A DNA stretch of 18,694 nucleotides from Alloprevotella tannerae (GCA_015259305.1 JABZGO010000011.1:1-18694); one strand, 5' to 3'. Positions 5,870 through 16,282 are shown, counted from the first letter of the stretch. A program made the numbers and translations. The notes: generated from the letters alone by a model not told the origin.

Positions 5870-8155
5870 ATGAAGAAAGACAAGAAACGTCTGACGAAAA
5901 AAGAAGTGACGCAAAGACTCTTGGCTCTGTTTGAGGCTTCGCCCGAACGATCCTTTACGGTCAAAGAATTATTTTCAGAGTTGCGCGCCGACAATCACCC
6001 CGCAAAGATGCTCGTCTTGGACACGCTCGATACCCTCGTCTTTGATGATTATGTAAGTTCGGACGGCAAAGGTCATTATCGCGGAGCTCCGCAACAACAC
6101 ATACTAGAAGGCACCTTCAAACGCAAACGTAATGGCTACAACTCCTTTATTCCTGATGATAGCGATGAACCGATTCTCGTCAGCGAGCGAAATGCGCTTC
6201 ACGCCCTCGATGGCGATCGCGTGCAAGTAGCCATGATGGCGCGCCGAAGAGGACATGAGCGAGAAGCAGAAGTGATCGCGATACTCGAACGCTCAAATGA
6301 TACGTTCGTAGGTCGATTGAAAGTGGAGAAAAATTATGCTTTCCTCATCACGCCCAGTCGCGTGTTGGCCAACGATATATTCATTCCGACCCGGAACCTG
6401 AAAGGCGGCAAGACGGGCGACAAGGTCGTCGTAAAAATCGTGGAGTGGCCGATGGAAGCTAAGAGTCCGATCGGCAAAGTCGTAGATATTTTGGGTCAAG
6501 AAGGGGAGAACGATGCCGAAATGAACGCCATTTTGGCCGAGTTTAATTTACCTTATACCTACCCGAAGCGTGTAGAAGAAGCCGCCGACAAGATACCCGA
6601 CGGCGTGACGGCGGAAGAAGTTGCGCGGCGTGAAGATATGCGCGACGTGCTCACCTTTACGATCGACCCGCGCGATGCTAAAGATTTTGACGACGCACTC
6701 TCCATCCGCACGCTTGCAGATGGAGCTTGGGAAGTCGGCGTACACATTGCCGATGTGACGGCTTACGTGCACGAAGGTGACATCATCGATCGTGAAGCCT
6801 TGAAGCGTGCCACGAGCATCTACCTCGTGGATCGCACGATCCCGATGCTGCCCGAGCGCCTTTCGAATCAGCTCTGCTCGCTGCGGCAGGACGAAGATAA
6901 GCTGGCTTATTCCGTCATTTTCAAGATGAACGATGCGGGCGAAGTGTTGGATTGGCATTTAGCGCATACCGTTATTCGTTCCGACCGTCGCTTTGTTTAC
7001 GAAGAAGTGCAATACATTCTCGAGCAGAACGGCGAGGCGAGTGCGGAAGATCTGGCCACGCCGGGCGAGCATCCCAAAGTGGTCAAAGGAACATCCCCCG
7101 TAGGCGAGTACGCCGCCCAACTTATTACGCTCAACAGACTGGCTAAACAATTGCGGAGCAAACGTTTCAAGCACGGGGCCATAGGTTTCGACCGTCCGGA
7201 GATACGTTTTGAAATCGACGACAAAGGCCACCCCGTTTCAACCTTTATCAAATTGGCCAAAGATGCGAATAAACTCGTTGAGGAGTTTATGCTCTTGGCC
7301 AACCGTACCGTGGCCGAGCACATCGGTAGGGTGGCGCGCGGCAAGAAAGCGAAAGTTTTTCCTTACCGTATACACGACGTCCCTGATCCCGAGAAGCTGA
7401 TCACGCTGAGCGGGTTTATCGCCAAGTTTGGTTATAAAATTCGCACCGAAGGTTCGAAGAAAGACGTCAGCAAGAGCCTTAACCGTCTGCTCGAAGACGT
7501 GAAAGGCAAAAAAGAGCAAGGAATGGTAGAAATGGTGACGCTGCGTGCGATGGCCAAGGCTCGTTATAGCATCGAAAACATAGGCCATTACGGCTTGATG
7601 TTTGATTATTATACCCATTTCACTTCGCCCATTCGTCGCTATCCCGATATGATGGTTCACCGCCTCCTGACGCGCTACGCCGAAGGGGGGCGCTCCGTCA
7701 GCGCGAGCAAGTATGAGGAACTCTGCGAACATAGTAGCGCGATGGAGCAATTGGCAGAGACCGCCGAGCGCGCAAGTACGAAGTATAAGCAAGTAGAATT
7801 TATGGCCGATCGCTTAGGCCAAGAATTTGAAGGCATCATTGATGGCGTCACTGAGTTTGGTTTGTACGTAGAACTCGAAGAAAACGGCTGCGAAGGTATG
7901 ATTCCCATTCGTAATTTGTCCGGCGATTACTACGATTTCGACGAGCGAAATTTTTGCCTCATCGGTCGGCGCCACCGCAAGCGTTATGCTTTGGGCGACA
8001 AACTCAGAATACGTGTGGATAAAGCCAATCTGGAGCGTCGCACGCTCGATTTTATGCTTGCTGATGATGACCTTCCGGCCGCGCCGCGCCCAACAGCTTT
8101 CGCGCCCGATAAGCGAGGACGAAAGAAGAAAAAGAGCGGGCGCAGACGCAAATAA
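5870..8155 (+). CDS. rnr: Ribonuclease R, 3'-5' exoribonuclease
   Basis: RNase R degrades structured RNA processively from the 3' end, acting in mRNA decay, rRNA quality control and tmRNA maturation. With this start the protein has 761 residues, within the usual family range. In order it has a lysine-rich N-terminus with a helix-turn-helix-like segment (about 10-60), cold-shock/OB domains (about 80-210), the RNB catalytic domain from about 255 with the signature TIDPRDAKDFDDALS (264-278; Asp266, 272, 274 and 275 are the metal-binding candidates), and an S1 domain (about 655-725; FGLYVELEENGCEG). The tail is strongly basic (RGRKKKKSGRRRK). The ATG at 5870 has an A-rich upstream region; an in-frame ATG at 5843 is nearly as good, and a GTG at 5804 sits too close to the predicted transcript start. 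The stop is followed by a clear terminator. Confidence 0.95.
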   Translation: MKKDKKRLTKKEVTQRLLALFEASPERSFTVKELFSELRADNHPAKMLVLDTLDTLVFDDYVSSDGKGHYRGAPQQHILEGTFKRKRNGYNSFIPDDSDEPILVSERNALHALDGDRVQVAMMARRRGHEREAEVIAILERSNDTFVGRLKVEKNYAFLITPSRVLANDIFIPTRNLKGGKTGDKVVVKIVEWPMEAKSPIGKVVDILGQEGENDAEMNAILAEFNLPYTYPKRVEEAADKIPDGVTAEEVARREDMRDVLTFTIDPRDAKDFDDALSIRTLADGAWEVGVHIADVTAYVHEGDIIDREALKRATSIYLVDRTIPMLPERLSNQLCSLRQDEDKLAYSVIFKMNDAGEVLDWHLAHTVIRSDRRFVYEEVQYILEQNGEASAEDLATPGEHPKVVKGTSPVGEYAAQLITLNRLAKQLRSKRFKHGAIGFDRPEIRFEIDDKGHPVSTFIKLAKDANKLVEEFMLLANRTVAEHIGRVARGKKAKVFPYRIHDVPDPEKLITLSGFIAKFGYKIRTEGSKKDVSKSLNRLLEDVKGKKEQGMVEMVTLRAMAKARYSIENIGHYGLMFDYYTHFTSPIRRYPDMMVHRLLTRYAEGGRSVSASKYEELCEHSSAMEQLAETAERASTKYKQVEFMADRLGQEFEGIIDGVTEFGLYVELEENGCEGMIPIRNLSGDYYDFDERNFCLIGRRHRKRYALGDKLRIRVDKANLERRTLDFMLADDDLPAAPRPTAFAPDKRGRKKKKSGRRRK

Positions 8156-8185
8156 GGTGCGTGCGTCGAGCATCCGATAGTTATG

Positions 8186-8225
8186 AAAAAGAGCAACGAG
8201 AAAATCACTCATGTTGCTCTTTTTT
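8186..8225 (+). terminator. Intrinsic terminator after rnr
   Basis: AAAAAGAGCAAC (8186-8197) pairs perfectly with GTTGCTCTTTTT (8213-8224) around a 15-base loop, and the right arm merges into a T-run. It lies 30 bases past the rnr stop. The A-rich left arm would let it work on the other strand too. Confidence 0.85.
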
Positions 8226-8577
8226 GTTGCGTCTGATAAAGTTTCCCGAACTTAACGCTTATTTTGCTTTTTACAATGCACTGCCTTCTTTTCGTTTGGC
8301 CCGAGCAAATGATCGTTTGGTGGTAACAAACTATTGTTTGGCGGGAGCAAACCATCGTTTGGCGGGAGCAAACAATGAGCTGTCCGAAGGCCATCGGCTG
8401 CAACTGCACACGGCGGACGTGAAATCCTATACATCTGCATCACAAGAAGCCAAAGTCGCAACAGAATAAGCGAAAGCAGCCGGACACAACGACTCAGCAG
8501 AACAATAATACCCGACCAACGATGCAAATGACAAAAGAAAAGCCGCTCTAAACCGGTCATTTTTGTAGGGATAACAC
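8226..8577. other. Non-coding stretch between rnr and leuS
   Basis: I see no gene here. Frames across it on both strands owe their length to the 21-base tandem repeat, which gives a peptide of period seven in any open frame. The repeat itself (8293-8376) is listed separately. The part from 8400 to 8560 shows no clear structure. Confidence 0.6.
8293..8376. repeat. Four-copy 21-base tandem repeat with internal inverted arms
   Basis: Units lie at 8293-8313, 8314-8334, 8335-8355 and 8356-8376. Each starts (C/T)GTTTGG, has a variable centre (GCGGGAG in units 3 and 4) and ends with CAAA(T/C) plus three or four bases. Within a unit GTTTG and CAAAC can pair over a 7-base loop; between units CAAAC and the next GTTTG can also pair. 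Units 3 and 4 differ at only three positions; units 1 and 2 are more diverged. The array lies about 200 bases upstream of the leuS -7 box. Confidence 0.9.
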
Positions 8578-8585
8578 TATCTTTG
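8578..8585 (+). promoter_or_regulatory. Probable -7 element of leuS
   Basis: TATCTTTG matches the consensus TAnnTTTG and lies 31 bases before the leuS ATG. There is no TTG at the usual 20-base spacing; a TTTTTG at 8560-8565 is 12 bases away, which is too close. It would drive leuS and probably the four genes after it. Confidence 0.5.
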
Positions 8586-8616
8586 CAAATCAAATTAAAA
8601 GGAAAACGTCCCTCTT

Positions 8617-11454
8617 ATGGAATATAATTTTCAAGAGATAGAACAACGATGGCGTAAAGCGTGGGCCGATGAGGCGCTTTACCACACAGAGATAGAAAAA
8701 GATAAGCCGAAGTATTATGTATTAAATATGTTCCCGTACCCATCCGGGGCAGGGCTGCACGTAGGCCACCCTTTAGGCTACATCGCTTCAGACATTTATG
8801 CCCGCTATAAGCGCTTGAAAGGCTTCAATGTCTTGAATCCGATGGGCTATGATGCGTACGGTTTGCCTGCAGAACAGTATGCCATTCAGACAGGCCAGCA
8901 TCCGGCCGTGACAACCGAACGCAACATCGCACGTTATCGAGAGCAGCTCGATCGCATCGGCTTTTCCTTTGATTGGAGTAGGGAGGTGCGCACTTGCGAT
9001 CCGGACTATTATCACTGGACACAATGGGCCGTGAGAAAAATGTTTCTCTCCTATTATGATACTAAAGCGCAACAGGCGCGGCCGATAGATGAACTCATCG
9101 CTCACTTGGAAGCTCACGGAACGGAAGGGCTTACGGCGGCTGCCTCGGCCGAAGATTTGCGTTTGACAGCTCAGGAATGGGCTGCGATGACTTGGGCAGA
9201 ACGAGAGGATTTCTTGATGAACTACCGCATAGCTTACGTCGGAGAGACGATGGTTAACTGGTGTGCCGAATTGGGAACCGTACTGGCTAACGATGAGGTG
9301 GTAGATGGCGTGAGCGTGCGCGGAGGCTATCCCGTCGTACAGCGGAAGATGAAGCAATGGTGCTTGCGCGTCTCGGCTTATGCCCAACGCATGCTGGACG
9401 GATTGGAGACCGTAGATTGGTCAGATAGTTTGAAAGATACCCAACGCAATTGGATCGGGCGCTCAGAAGGAACTGAAATGCAGTTTAGCGTGGAACAGAG
9501 CGACGAAAAGATAACCATCTTTACCACACGTGCAGATACGATTTTCGGCGTGACCTTCGTCGTGCTCGCCCCTGAAAGCGAACTCGTTGAAAAGTTAACT
9601 ACGCCGGACCAACAAGCAGCCGTGACGGCCTATGTCGAAGAGACCAAGAAGCGCACGGAACGCGAACGCATCGCCGATCGAAAGGTGACGGGCGTCTTTA
9701 CAGGCAGTCGGGCCATTAACCCGTTTACCGGTGAAGCCGTTCCTATCTGGGTGAGCGACTATGTCCTCTCCGGCTACGGAACCGGGGCAATTATGGCCGT
9801 GCCGGCCCACGATAGTCGCGACTATGCTTTTGCGCGTCATTTTAATTTGCCGATTATCCCGCTGATAGAAGGCTGCGATGTGAGCGAAGAGAGTTTTGAT
9901 GCAAAAGAAGGCGTGGTTTGCAATTCGCCGCGCGAAGATGCTACGCCCTATATCGATTTCTCTTTGAACGGAAAAACCGTGAAGGAAGCCATTGCCGCGA
10001 CGAAAGCTTATGTGGAAGCCAGGGGATTGGGCCGCATCAAGGTCAACTTCCGCCTGCGCGATGCTATCTTCAGTCGGCAAAGATACTGGGGAGAACCATT
10101 CCCATTCTACTATAAAAACGGCCATCCTCAGGCGGTACCCGAAGCGGCTTTGCCGCTCGAACTCCCCGAGGTGTCCAAATTTCTCCCGACCTCGTCAGGC
10201 GAACCTCCATTGGGCAATGCTGAACGCTGGGCTTGGGACGAGGAGAATGCTTGCGTCGTAGATATGAACAAGATAGACAACGTTCGCGTCTTCCCCTTAG
10301 AACTCAGTACGATGCCCGGCTTTGCAGGAAGTTCGGCTTACTATCTGCGCTATATGGATCCATCGAACACGACGGCACTCGTGGGCGAGGAAGCCGGCCA
10401 CTACTGGCGCAATGTTGACCTCTACGTGGGCGGTAGTGAGCACGCCACGGGTCACCTCATATATAGCCGATTCTGGAATAAGTTCCTCTTCGATCTGGGC
10501 ACATCTTGCGAAGACGAACCCTTTAAGAAGATGATCAATCAAGGGATGATCCAAGGCCGTTCAAACTTCGTTTATCGCATAAAAGACACCAACACGTTTG
10601 TGAGTCTTGGTCTGAAAGATCAATATGAAGTGACGCCGATCCACGTTGACGTGAATATCGTGGCGAACGACGTCTTGGATGTCGAAGCCTTTAAGGCGTG
10701 GCGTCCGGAATACACTACTGCCGAATTTATTTTGGAAGATGGCAAGTACATCTGTGGATGGGCCGTCGAAAAAATGTCGAAGTCGATGTTTAATGTGGTA
10801 AATCCGGACGACATTGTCGATAAATATGGTGCAGATACTTTGCGGCTCTACGAAATGTTCCTCGGGCCGATCAATCAAAGTAAGCCGTGGGACTCTAACG
10901 GCGTAGACGGCTGCGCTCGCTTCTTGCGTCGCTTCTGGAATCTCTTCTTCGAAGGCGAAGAATTGCACGTAGCGGACGAAAAAGCAACAAAAGAAAATCT
11001 CAAAAGTCTGCACAAACTACTCAAAAAGGTAACGACCGATATCGAGGAGTTTGCTTATAACACCTCCATTCCGGCCTTTATGATTGCCGTCAACGAACTG
11101 ATGCAGCAGAAATGCCGCTGTCGTGAAGTGTTGGAGCCCATGGTGATCGCCTTAGCGCCCTTTGCACCCTACATTGCCGAAGAGTTGTGGCACAAACTGG
11201 GACATGGAGCGAGCGTACATAAGGTTGCGTGGCCCGCATTCGATGAGCAATATCTGAAAGAAGACAGTTGCACGCTCTCCGTCTCGTTTAACGGTAAGAC
11301 CCGCTTTACCATCGAAGTGTCTGCAGATGCCTCCAAGGAAGAAGTGGAGCGCTTGGCGCTGGCCCACGAGTCGACACAGGCGCATATTGAGGGTAAACAG
11401 ATTATAAAAGTGATCGTCGTGCCCGGCCGCATTGTTAATATCGTGCTGAAATAA
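8617..11454 (+). CDS. leuS: Leucyl-tRNA synthetase
   Basis: LeuRS charges tRNA-Leu with leucine in the cytoplasm. At 945 residues it is full length for the Bacteroidota form. The class I signatures are present: HVGH at 48-51 (inside [18 protein letters not shown]) and KMSKS at 719-723. The CP1 editing domain lies between them, with the threonine-rich TTRADTIFG (303-311) and [14 protein letters not shown] (386-399); Asp399 is the residue expected to hold the amino group of misacylated amino acids, so proofreading should be intact. Between the catalytic half and KMSKS is a long insertion of a kind seen in this phylum. The C-terminal domain ends [15 protein letters not shown], as usual. It heads a tight run of rightward genes; the next starts 6 bases after its stop. 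Confidence 0.98.
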   Translation: MEYNFQEIEQRWRKAWADEALYHTEIEKDKPKYYVLNMFPYPSGAGLHVGHPLGYIASDIYARYKRLKGFNVLNPMGYDAYGLPAEQYAIQTGQHPAVTTERNIARYREQLDRIGFSFDWSREVRTCDPDYYHWTQWAVRKMFLSYYDTKAQQARPIDELIAHLEAHGTEGLTAAASAEDLRLTAQEWAAMTWAEREDFLMNYRIAYVGETMVNWCAELGTVLANDEVVDGVSVRGGYPVVQRKMKQWCLRVSAYAQRMLDGLETVDWSDSLKDTQRNWIGRSEGTEMQFSVEQSDEKITIFTTRADTIFGVTFVVLAPESELVEKLTTPDQQAAVTAYVEETKKRTERERIADRKVTGVFTGSRAINPFTGEAVPIWVSDYVLSGYGTGAIMAVPAHDSRDYAFARHFNLPIIPLIEGCDVSEESFDAKEGVVCNSPREDATPYIDFSLNGKTVKEAIAATKAYVEARGLGRIKVNFRLRDAIFSRQRYWGEPFPFYYKNGHPQAVPEAALPLELPEVSKFLPTSSGEPPLGNAERWAWDEENACVVDMNKIDNVRVFPLELSTMPGFAGSSAYYLRYMDPSNTTALVGEEAGHYWRNVDLYVGGSEHATGHLIYSRFWNKFLFDLGTSCEDEPFKKMINQGMIQGRSNFVYRIKDTNTFVSLGLKDQYEVTPIHVDVNIVANDVLDVEAFKAWRPEYTTAEFILEDGKYICGWAVEKMSKSMFNVVNPDDIVDKYGADTLRLYEMFLGPINQSKPWDSNGVDGCARFLRRFWNLFFEGEELHVADEKATKENLKSLHKLLKKVTTDIEEFAYNTSIPAFMIAVNELMQQKCRCREVLEPMVIALAPFAPYIAEELWHKLGHGASVHKVAWPAFDEQYLKEDSCTLSVSFNGKTRFTIEVSADASKEEVERLALAHESTQAHIEGKQIIKVIVVPGRIVNIVLK

Positions 11455-11460
11455 ACATTT

Positions 11461-12471
11461 ATGGAACTGAGACAATCTATCCAACACCAGATTAAAGACT
11501 ATTTGATCATTACGCTGGGCTTGATCATTTATTCGATCAGCGTCACGTGTTTCATTTTGCCGTATGAAATTACGACAGGCGGCGTTATCGGCTTCGGTTC
11601 TGTGATTTTCTATGCCACCGGCTTTCCGATTCAAGCTTCATTTTTTATTCTTAACGTCATGTTGCTTATCTTGGCTATACGAACCTTGGGTTGGCGCTTC
11701 TGTCTTAAAACGATTTATGCCGTGATCGTCTTAACGGTCTTGCTCGATTTGGTACAGAAGTTTATGCTGCATTATGGTGCTGTTCATAGTGCAGAATTTG
11801 TGCTGAGTCCAAAAGGCTTCCCGCAGATCGTAAAGAATGATGCCTTTATGTCGTCCTTGCTCGGCGCGACGCTTAATGGAATTGCTCTGGGCATCGTGTT
11901 GCTCAATAACGGCTCAACCGGAGGTACGGACGTCGTAGCCGCTGTGGTCAACAAATATAAGGATATTACGTTGGGGCAGATTTTGATGTTTATCGACATC
12001 TTCATTGTCTCCTCAAGTATATTTGTGTCCGGGACATCTGTTTCCATACTCCTGTGTAGTTATTGTACGCTGATCGTGACCAGTTTGATGGTCGATTATG
12101 TGATGGACCGCGGCCGTCAATCCGTCCAATTCTTCATCTTTTCTCGAAAATATGAAGAGTTGGCCAATGCTATTACGAAGACCCATCGCGGCGTTACGGT
12201 TATAGACGGCGAAGGCTGGTTCACGCATACCGAACGCAAAGTTTTGATCTTGCTCGTTAAGCGCCGGGAGAGTACAAACATCTTCCGCCTGATTCAGAGT
12301 ATAGACCCGCAAGCCTTTGTTTCGCAGACAAAAGTCATTGGCGTATTTGGCGAAGGCTTCGATCGCATTCGCGCGAAAGCCAAAAAGCCAACGCCTGTTA
12401 ACGATGACGCTTTAAAGGAGCAAAAGGCGATAGATGTCGCCTCCAAAGTAATAGACAAGCCTTTGGAGTAA
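11461..12471 (+). CDS. YitT family membrane protein (DUF161/DUF2179)
   Basis: This 336-residue inner-membrane protein has about five or six hydrophobic helices in residues 13-215, with the family motif NNGSTGGTDV at 149-158. A soluble C-terminal DUF2179 domain follows (about 221-300; HRGVTVIDGEGWFT then ERKVLILLVKR and the ending VIGVFGEGFDRI). The family is widespread and its transport or other role is not settled. The last 35 residues are a charged extension without clear similarity. The ATG lies 6 bases after the leuS stop, so translation and transcription are probably coupled to it. The same synteny with leuS is plausible in other Bacteroidales, though I cannot check it here. Confidence 0.92.
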   Translation: MELRQSIQHQIKDYLIITLGLIIYSISVTCFILPYEITTGGVIGFGSVIFYATGFPIQASFFILNVMLLILAIRTLGWRFCLKTIYAVIVLTVLLDLVQKFMLHYGAVHSAEFVLSPKGFPQIVKNDAFMSSLLGATLNGIALGIVLLNNGSTGGTDVVAAVVNKYKDITLGQILMFIDIFIVSSSIFVSGTSVSILLCSYCTLIVTSLMVDYVMDRGRQSVQFFIFSRKYEELANAITKTHRGVTVIDGEGWFTHTERKVLILLVKRRESTNIFRLIQSIDPQAFVSQTKVIGVFGEGFDRIRAKAKKPTPVNDDALKEQKAIDVASKVIDKPLE

Positions 12472-12498
12472 ACGAGAATAACATTTAGACTGACGGAT

Positions 12499-13245
12499 AT
12501 GACGATGACAAAACGCCTGACAGTCGTCCCCCAAGGCGGATTGTGCAACCGATTGCGAGTTGCGCTATCCGCCTTGTCTGCTTTTCCTGACTGCGAAGTA
12601 GAGTGGGGGAGAGATAAGGCGTGTTATGCTTATTTTGACGAACTCTTTCAGCCGCTAAAAGGTGTGATTAGGCGTCGCTGGTGGAACACTCCTCAGACGC
12701 GGCGCAACCTGCACTTTCCCGCACTCTTACGCCGTTGGATTTACGATGCACAATTGGTAAATGCCAAAGCTCTGCCGGCTGTCATCGATAGGCCTACCTA
12801 CGTCTCGACCGGCTATGCTTTAGGATCCTACGGACGCGAATGGTTGCAACGCCTTAAGCCGCTCGATAGCATCCGGCGGCGTATCGATGCCATCACCGCG
12901 CAGTTTCCCCCCGATATCGTTGGGGTGCATATCCGCCGCACGGACAATAAAAAATCTTGGAGCCACAGTTCGGACGAAGCCTTTTGGAGAGCGATGGAAG
13001 CCACAGGCGGCACATTCTACTTGGCTACCGACGACTTAGATTTGCGTCAAGCGCTCTGCCGCTACTTTAACGTCATCACGCAGCCGCTGTCATCCGTGCG
13101 CCGCGACACCCGCGAAGGTATTGAAGAAGCAGTCGTTGATTTATATTGTCTCGCAGCAACAAATAGACTATTCGGGAGCTACTGGTCATCATTCTCAGAT
13201 ACAGCTGCCGAGTTAGGAAACATTCCTTTATCCATTATACAATGA
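12499..13245 (+). CDS. Putative fucosyltransferase-fold glycosyltransferase
   Basis: This 248-residue protein has no signal peptide or membrane segment. Two features suggest the GT-B fold shared by alpha-1,2/1,6-fucosyltransferases and O-fucosyltransferases (GT11/GT23/NodZ type): an N-terminal GGLCNRLR (13-20), like the GGLGNRL donor-site motif, and VHIRRTDN (143-150), like the HxRRTD motif whose arginine binds GDP-fucose. ATDD (176-179) and [11 protein letters not shown] (227-237) match the later conserved parts. It would transfer a sugar, perhaps fucose, to a surface glycan; donor and acceptor are not shown by sequence. It is shorter than most family members (about 290-320). It lies 27 bases after yitT and overlaps rdgB in ATGA, so it belongs to this operon. 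The second ATG, at 12505, is an alternative start. Confidence 0.75.
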   Translation: MTMTKRLTVVPQGGLCNRLRVALSALSAFPDCEVEWGRDKACYAYFDELFQPLKGVIRRRWWNTPQTRRNLHFPALLRRWIYDAQLVNAKALPAVIDRPTYVSTGYALGSYGREWLQRLKPLDSIRRRIDAITAQFPPDIVGVHIRRTDNKKSWSHSSDEAFWRAMEATGGTFYLATDDLDLRQALCRYFNVITQPLSSVRRDTREGIEEAVVDLYCLAATNRLFGSYWSSFSDTAAELGNIPLSIIQ

Positions 13246-13838
13246 AGAAAATCGTATTTGCAACAAATAATAGTCACAAACTTACCGAAGTTCGCGCCAT
13301 CGTCGGCCAACAAATAGAAATCTTAAGTCTTGCCGACATCAATTGCTTCGCAGACATTCCTGAGACAGCCGACACGCTCGAAGGCAATGCCCTGCTCAAA
13401 GCACGCTACGTCTACGATCATTACGGATTAGACTGCTTCGCTGACGATACCGGCCTTGAAGTAGACGCCCTGGGTGGGGCGCCGGGCGTTCATACAGCGC
13501 GCTATGCTTGCGCAGACCAGAATGATACCGAAGCCAATACGCGCAAATTGTTGGCCGAATTGAAAAATAAAACTGACCGTCGTGCACAATTTCGCACAGT
13601 TATTGCGTTAATAGAAGATGGAGCGGTCCGCTATTTCGAGGGTATTGTGGAAGGAAGCATAGCCACAGAGAAGATCGGAACAGATGGCTTTGGCTACGAT
13701 CCCGTATTTATCCCCGAGCAAACTGGGCAAACTTTTGCCCAGTTAGGGCCTGCTGCAAAAAACGAAATTAGTCATCGCGCTCGAGCTGTGCGTGCCCTCG
13801 TCGGTTATCTGACGGTGCAGGCCGAAGGCGCATCATAA
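13242..13838 (+). CDS. rdgB: dITP/XTP pyrophosphatase (RdgB/HAM1)
   Basis: The enzyme hydrolyses dITP, XTP and related non-canonical purine triphosphates to monophosphates and pyrophosphate, keeping them out of DNA and RNA. The 198-residue length is standard. Conserved blocks are in place: [12 protein letters not shown] (6-17, triphosphate-binding), [14 protein letters not shown] (41-54), [16 protein letters not shown] (67-82, with the catalytic Asp69), GFGYDPVF (149-156, base recognition) and [10 protein letters not shown] (173-182). Its ATG overlaps the stop of the glycosyltransferase gene by four bases, which points to translational coupling. porZ follows after 46 bases. Confidence 0.97.
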   Translation: MKKIVFATNNSHKLTEVRAIVGQQIEILSLADINCFADIPETADTLEGNALLKARYVYDHYGLDCFADDTGLEVDALGGAPGVHTARYACADQNDTEANTRKLLAELKNKTDRRAQFRTVIALIEDGAVRYFEGIVEGSIATEKIGTDGFGYDPVFIPEQTGQTFAQLGPAAKNEISHRARAVRALVGYLTVQAEGAS

Positions 13839-13884
13839 ATGCTTGCCTCCCCGTGCGGCGCCGACACCCTATTATATAATGTGT

Positions 13885-16206
13885 ATGAAGAAGGTTCTTG
13901 CTCTACTTTTTTTACTTACGGCCCTCTTGCCGCTTCGTGCTGTTGCCGACGGCCGATGGCGGATGTATCTCGCCTACCATAACAATACGTACAACGTACC
14001 GATGGGTACGCGGATTTTTTCCTTGTGCGATGGCAATTTATATAGCTACGATACAGCCGACAATTCAGTCCACTATTTCTCGAAATTAGACGGACTTAAC
14101 GGCAAGTCCATACGCTTCATTGCGCCAGCGCCCACGCACCAGCGCCTTTTAGTCGTTTATGCTGACGGCAACATCGATTTAGTTGCCCTCAATGGGGATG
14201 TATTCAACATTCCTCAGCTGAGGAATGCCAATGGCGGCGATCTGATCATAAACGATCTAGCCCTCAATGGCGACGAAGTCGATTTAGCGACCAATGAGGG
14301 AATTGTGAGGCTCGATATGAAGAAAGCCGAACTCAAAGGCTATTATAAGCTAGGAGCAAATGTCGCTTCGGCCATTGTTTTCGAAGGAAAACTCTACGCC
14401 GCACTCAGCGATAAAGTCTTGGCCTGCGACTTAAATGCCAATATGTCCGATAGAAATTCCTGGCAAGTCGCACTCAATGCCTCCGTGCGCCGATTCTTTG
14501 TCTTCGGCCGTCGCTTATTGTTCCAAGTAAGCACGCCTTCCGCTGCTTTCGGGCAAGGTTTGTGGGCGCTGACCGCCGGTTTGCAGCCACAGCACCTCGC
14601 CGCCACTGATTATCCTAAGGCTTATGTTGATGCTTCAAAGGCAGTTTTTGCCAACGATGCCCAAGTCATCGTCCTCGATGTCGCACATCCCGATCAAATT
14701 GCTCAAACTTTAACTGCCAACAACTCGTGGAGTCACCTCACATTATCAGGTTCTACTTTTTGGGCCAGCGAAGGCCTGAGCGGCCTGCGCAATTATAAGG
14801 TGTCCGGAAACACACTCCAGCCCGCCGGCATCCAACTCGCAGGGAGCGGCCCCAAGCGCGATCTCTGCTATTATATGAAATACTATGGCGACAAACTCCT
14901 CATTGCCGGCGGACGTTTGGATCCTTACGACCGCATCCACTTTCCGGGCACGCTAATCCAATATGATGGCCGCGATTGGCGCTCTTTTGAAGAAGAAGAC
15001 ATCGCTGCAAAAATAGGCTACCCCTATACGGATATCAATTGTGTCGTGCAAGACCCGCGCGATCCCACGCATTATTTTGCAACCTCTGCAGGAAAGGGAC
15101 TTTTCGAGTTCAAAAATTTCAAATTTCAGAAGCATTACTCGCTCCACAATTCCCCTTTGCGATCTGCCGTCAAAGACGGCAACGCGCCATATTACGTTCG
15201 CCTCGACGGACTCAATTTCGATAAGGCCGGCAACTTGTTTATGGTCAACAACCACGCAGATAGCGTCATTCAGGTCTTAAAAGCCGATGGCAGTTGGGCA
15301 TCCCTCTATGCCGATGGCTTGAGTAAAGCCCCCACACTTGAGAAAACGCTCATCGATAATAAAGGCCGCCTTTGGATAGCTTCTCGCCGCACGATCGATG
15401 GGCATACGGCCGGCCTGTTCTGTCTCGACTACAACGGCACTATCGACAATACGAGCGACGATATCTCCAAGTATCGTACGTCCGGAGTCAACGAAGACGC
15501 TACAGCCTTCGACTTTGGTGGGGTATATGCCTTGATGCAGGATGATGATGGAAGCATCTGGGTCGGAGCAGGCACAGGATTATACGTCATACCCAACCCC
15601 GACGATTGGTTTAAGTCTGATTTCTACATAACGCAGATCAAAGTGCCCCGCAATGATGGTACAAATTACGCCGACTATCTCTTGGCTAAAGTGCCCGTCA
15701 ACGCCATCGCTACTGACGGCGGTGGGCGCAAATGGATTGGTACCTTGGGTGGCGGACTCTATCTCGTCAGTCCTGATGGCACGAGTATTCTCCGGCACTT
15801 CACGAGCAAGGATTCGCCCCTGCTTTCCGATAATATTTATTCGCTGGCCGTGAGTGAGGCTGATGGCGAAGTAATGATCGGCACCGATGTCGGACTCTGC
15901 TCCTACTTTAGCAATGCTGCGCGTGCACAGGCCGAGCTCGATAAGAACAATGTGAAGGTATATCCCAACCCCGTGCGCCCCGAGTTTAAGGGTATGCTGG
16001 CTGTTAGCGGACTAACGGCCAATGCTGATGTGCGCATCGTCAATACGGCCGGCCACGTCGTTGCCGGCGGCCGATCTGTGGGCGGATCCTTCAACTGGGA
16101 TCTGCGAGGTACTGACGGCTTCCGCGTTCCGAGTGGCGTATATGATATCATGGTGGTCACAAACGAAGCAAACAAAGGTATAGTAGCGAAGGTTACGATC
16201 ATTTAG
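13885..16206 (+). CDS. porZ: PorZ-like T9SS surface protein with beta-propellers and C-terminal sorting domain
   Basis: In P. gingivalis PorZ sits on the cell surface in the attachment complex with PorU, PorV and PorQ and presents A-LPS for anchoring T9SS cargo. This protein has 773 residues from the ATG at 13885, close to PorZ length. A signal peptide (MKKVLALLFLLTALLPLRAVA) is followed by RWRMYLAYHNNTY and a long region of beta-propeller blades; recognisable two-component-regulator propeller repeats include LWIASRRT, IWVGAGTGLYVI and KWIGTLGGGLYLVSPDG. The last 86 residues form a type A T9SS domain starting near VYPNPV (692-697) and ending GIVAKVTII. In-frame starts upstream (TTG at 13843, ATG at 13879) would put extra residues before the signal peptide. 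It closes the leuS-yitT-glycosyltransferase-rdgB run. Confidence 0.88.
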   Translation: MKKVLALLFLLTALLPLRAVADGRWRMYLAYHNNTYNVPMGTRIFSLCDGNLYSYDTADNSVHYFSKLDGLNGKSIRFIAPAPTHQRLLVVYADGNIDLVALNGDVFNIPQLRNANGGDLIINDLALNGDEVDLATNEGIVRLDMKKAELKGYYKLGANVASAIVFEGKLYAALSDKVLACDLNANMSDRNSWQVALNASVRRFFVFGRRLLFQVSTPSAAFGQGLWALTAGLQPQHLAATDYPKAYVDASKAVFANDAQVIVLDVAHPDQIAQTLTANNSWSHLTLSGSTFWASEGLSGLRNYKVSGNTLQPAGIQLAGSGPKRDLCYYMKYYGDKLLIAGGRLDPYDRIHFPGTLIQYDGRDWRSFEEEDIAAKIGYPYTDINCVVQDPRDPTHYFATSAGKGLFEFKNFKFQKHYSLHNSPLRSAVKDGNAPYYVRLDGLNFDKAGNLFMVNNHADSVIQVLKADGSWASLYADGLSKAPTLEKTLIDNKGRLWIASRRTIDGHTAGLFCLDYNGTIDNTSDDISKYRTSGVNEDATAFDFGGVYALMQDDDGSIWVGAGTGLYVIPNPDDWFKSDFYITQIKVPRNDGTNYADYLLAKVPVNAIATDGGGRKWIGTLGGGLYLVSPDGTSILRHFTSKDSPLLSDNIYSLAVSEADGEVMIGTDVGLCSYFSNAARAQAELDKNNVKVYPNPVRPEFKGMLAVSGLTANADVRIVNTAGHVVAGGRSVGGSFNWDLRGTDGFRVPSGVYDIMVVTNEANKGIVAKVTII

Positions 16207-16282
16207 CTTTCTGTTGAATTTTTGCTGGCAATTTACCAAGGCATAAGAAAAACGCTAATATTTGGCTAAAACCCTATTATTT

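Noticed and set aside
8560..8585. TTTTTG at 8560-8565 as the -33 element of leuS
   Set aside because: Its distance to TATCTTTG is 12 bases instead of the 19-21 seen in the other promoters.
8161..8593. Open frames of about 100 residues on both strands
   Set aside because: Their length comes from the 21-base tandem repeat, which is open in several frames and gives a seven-residue periodic peptide.
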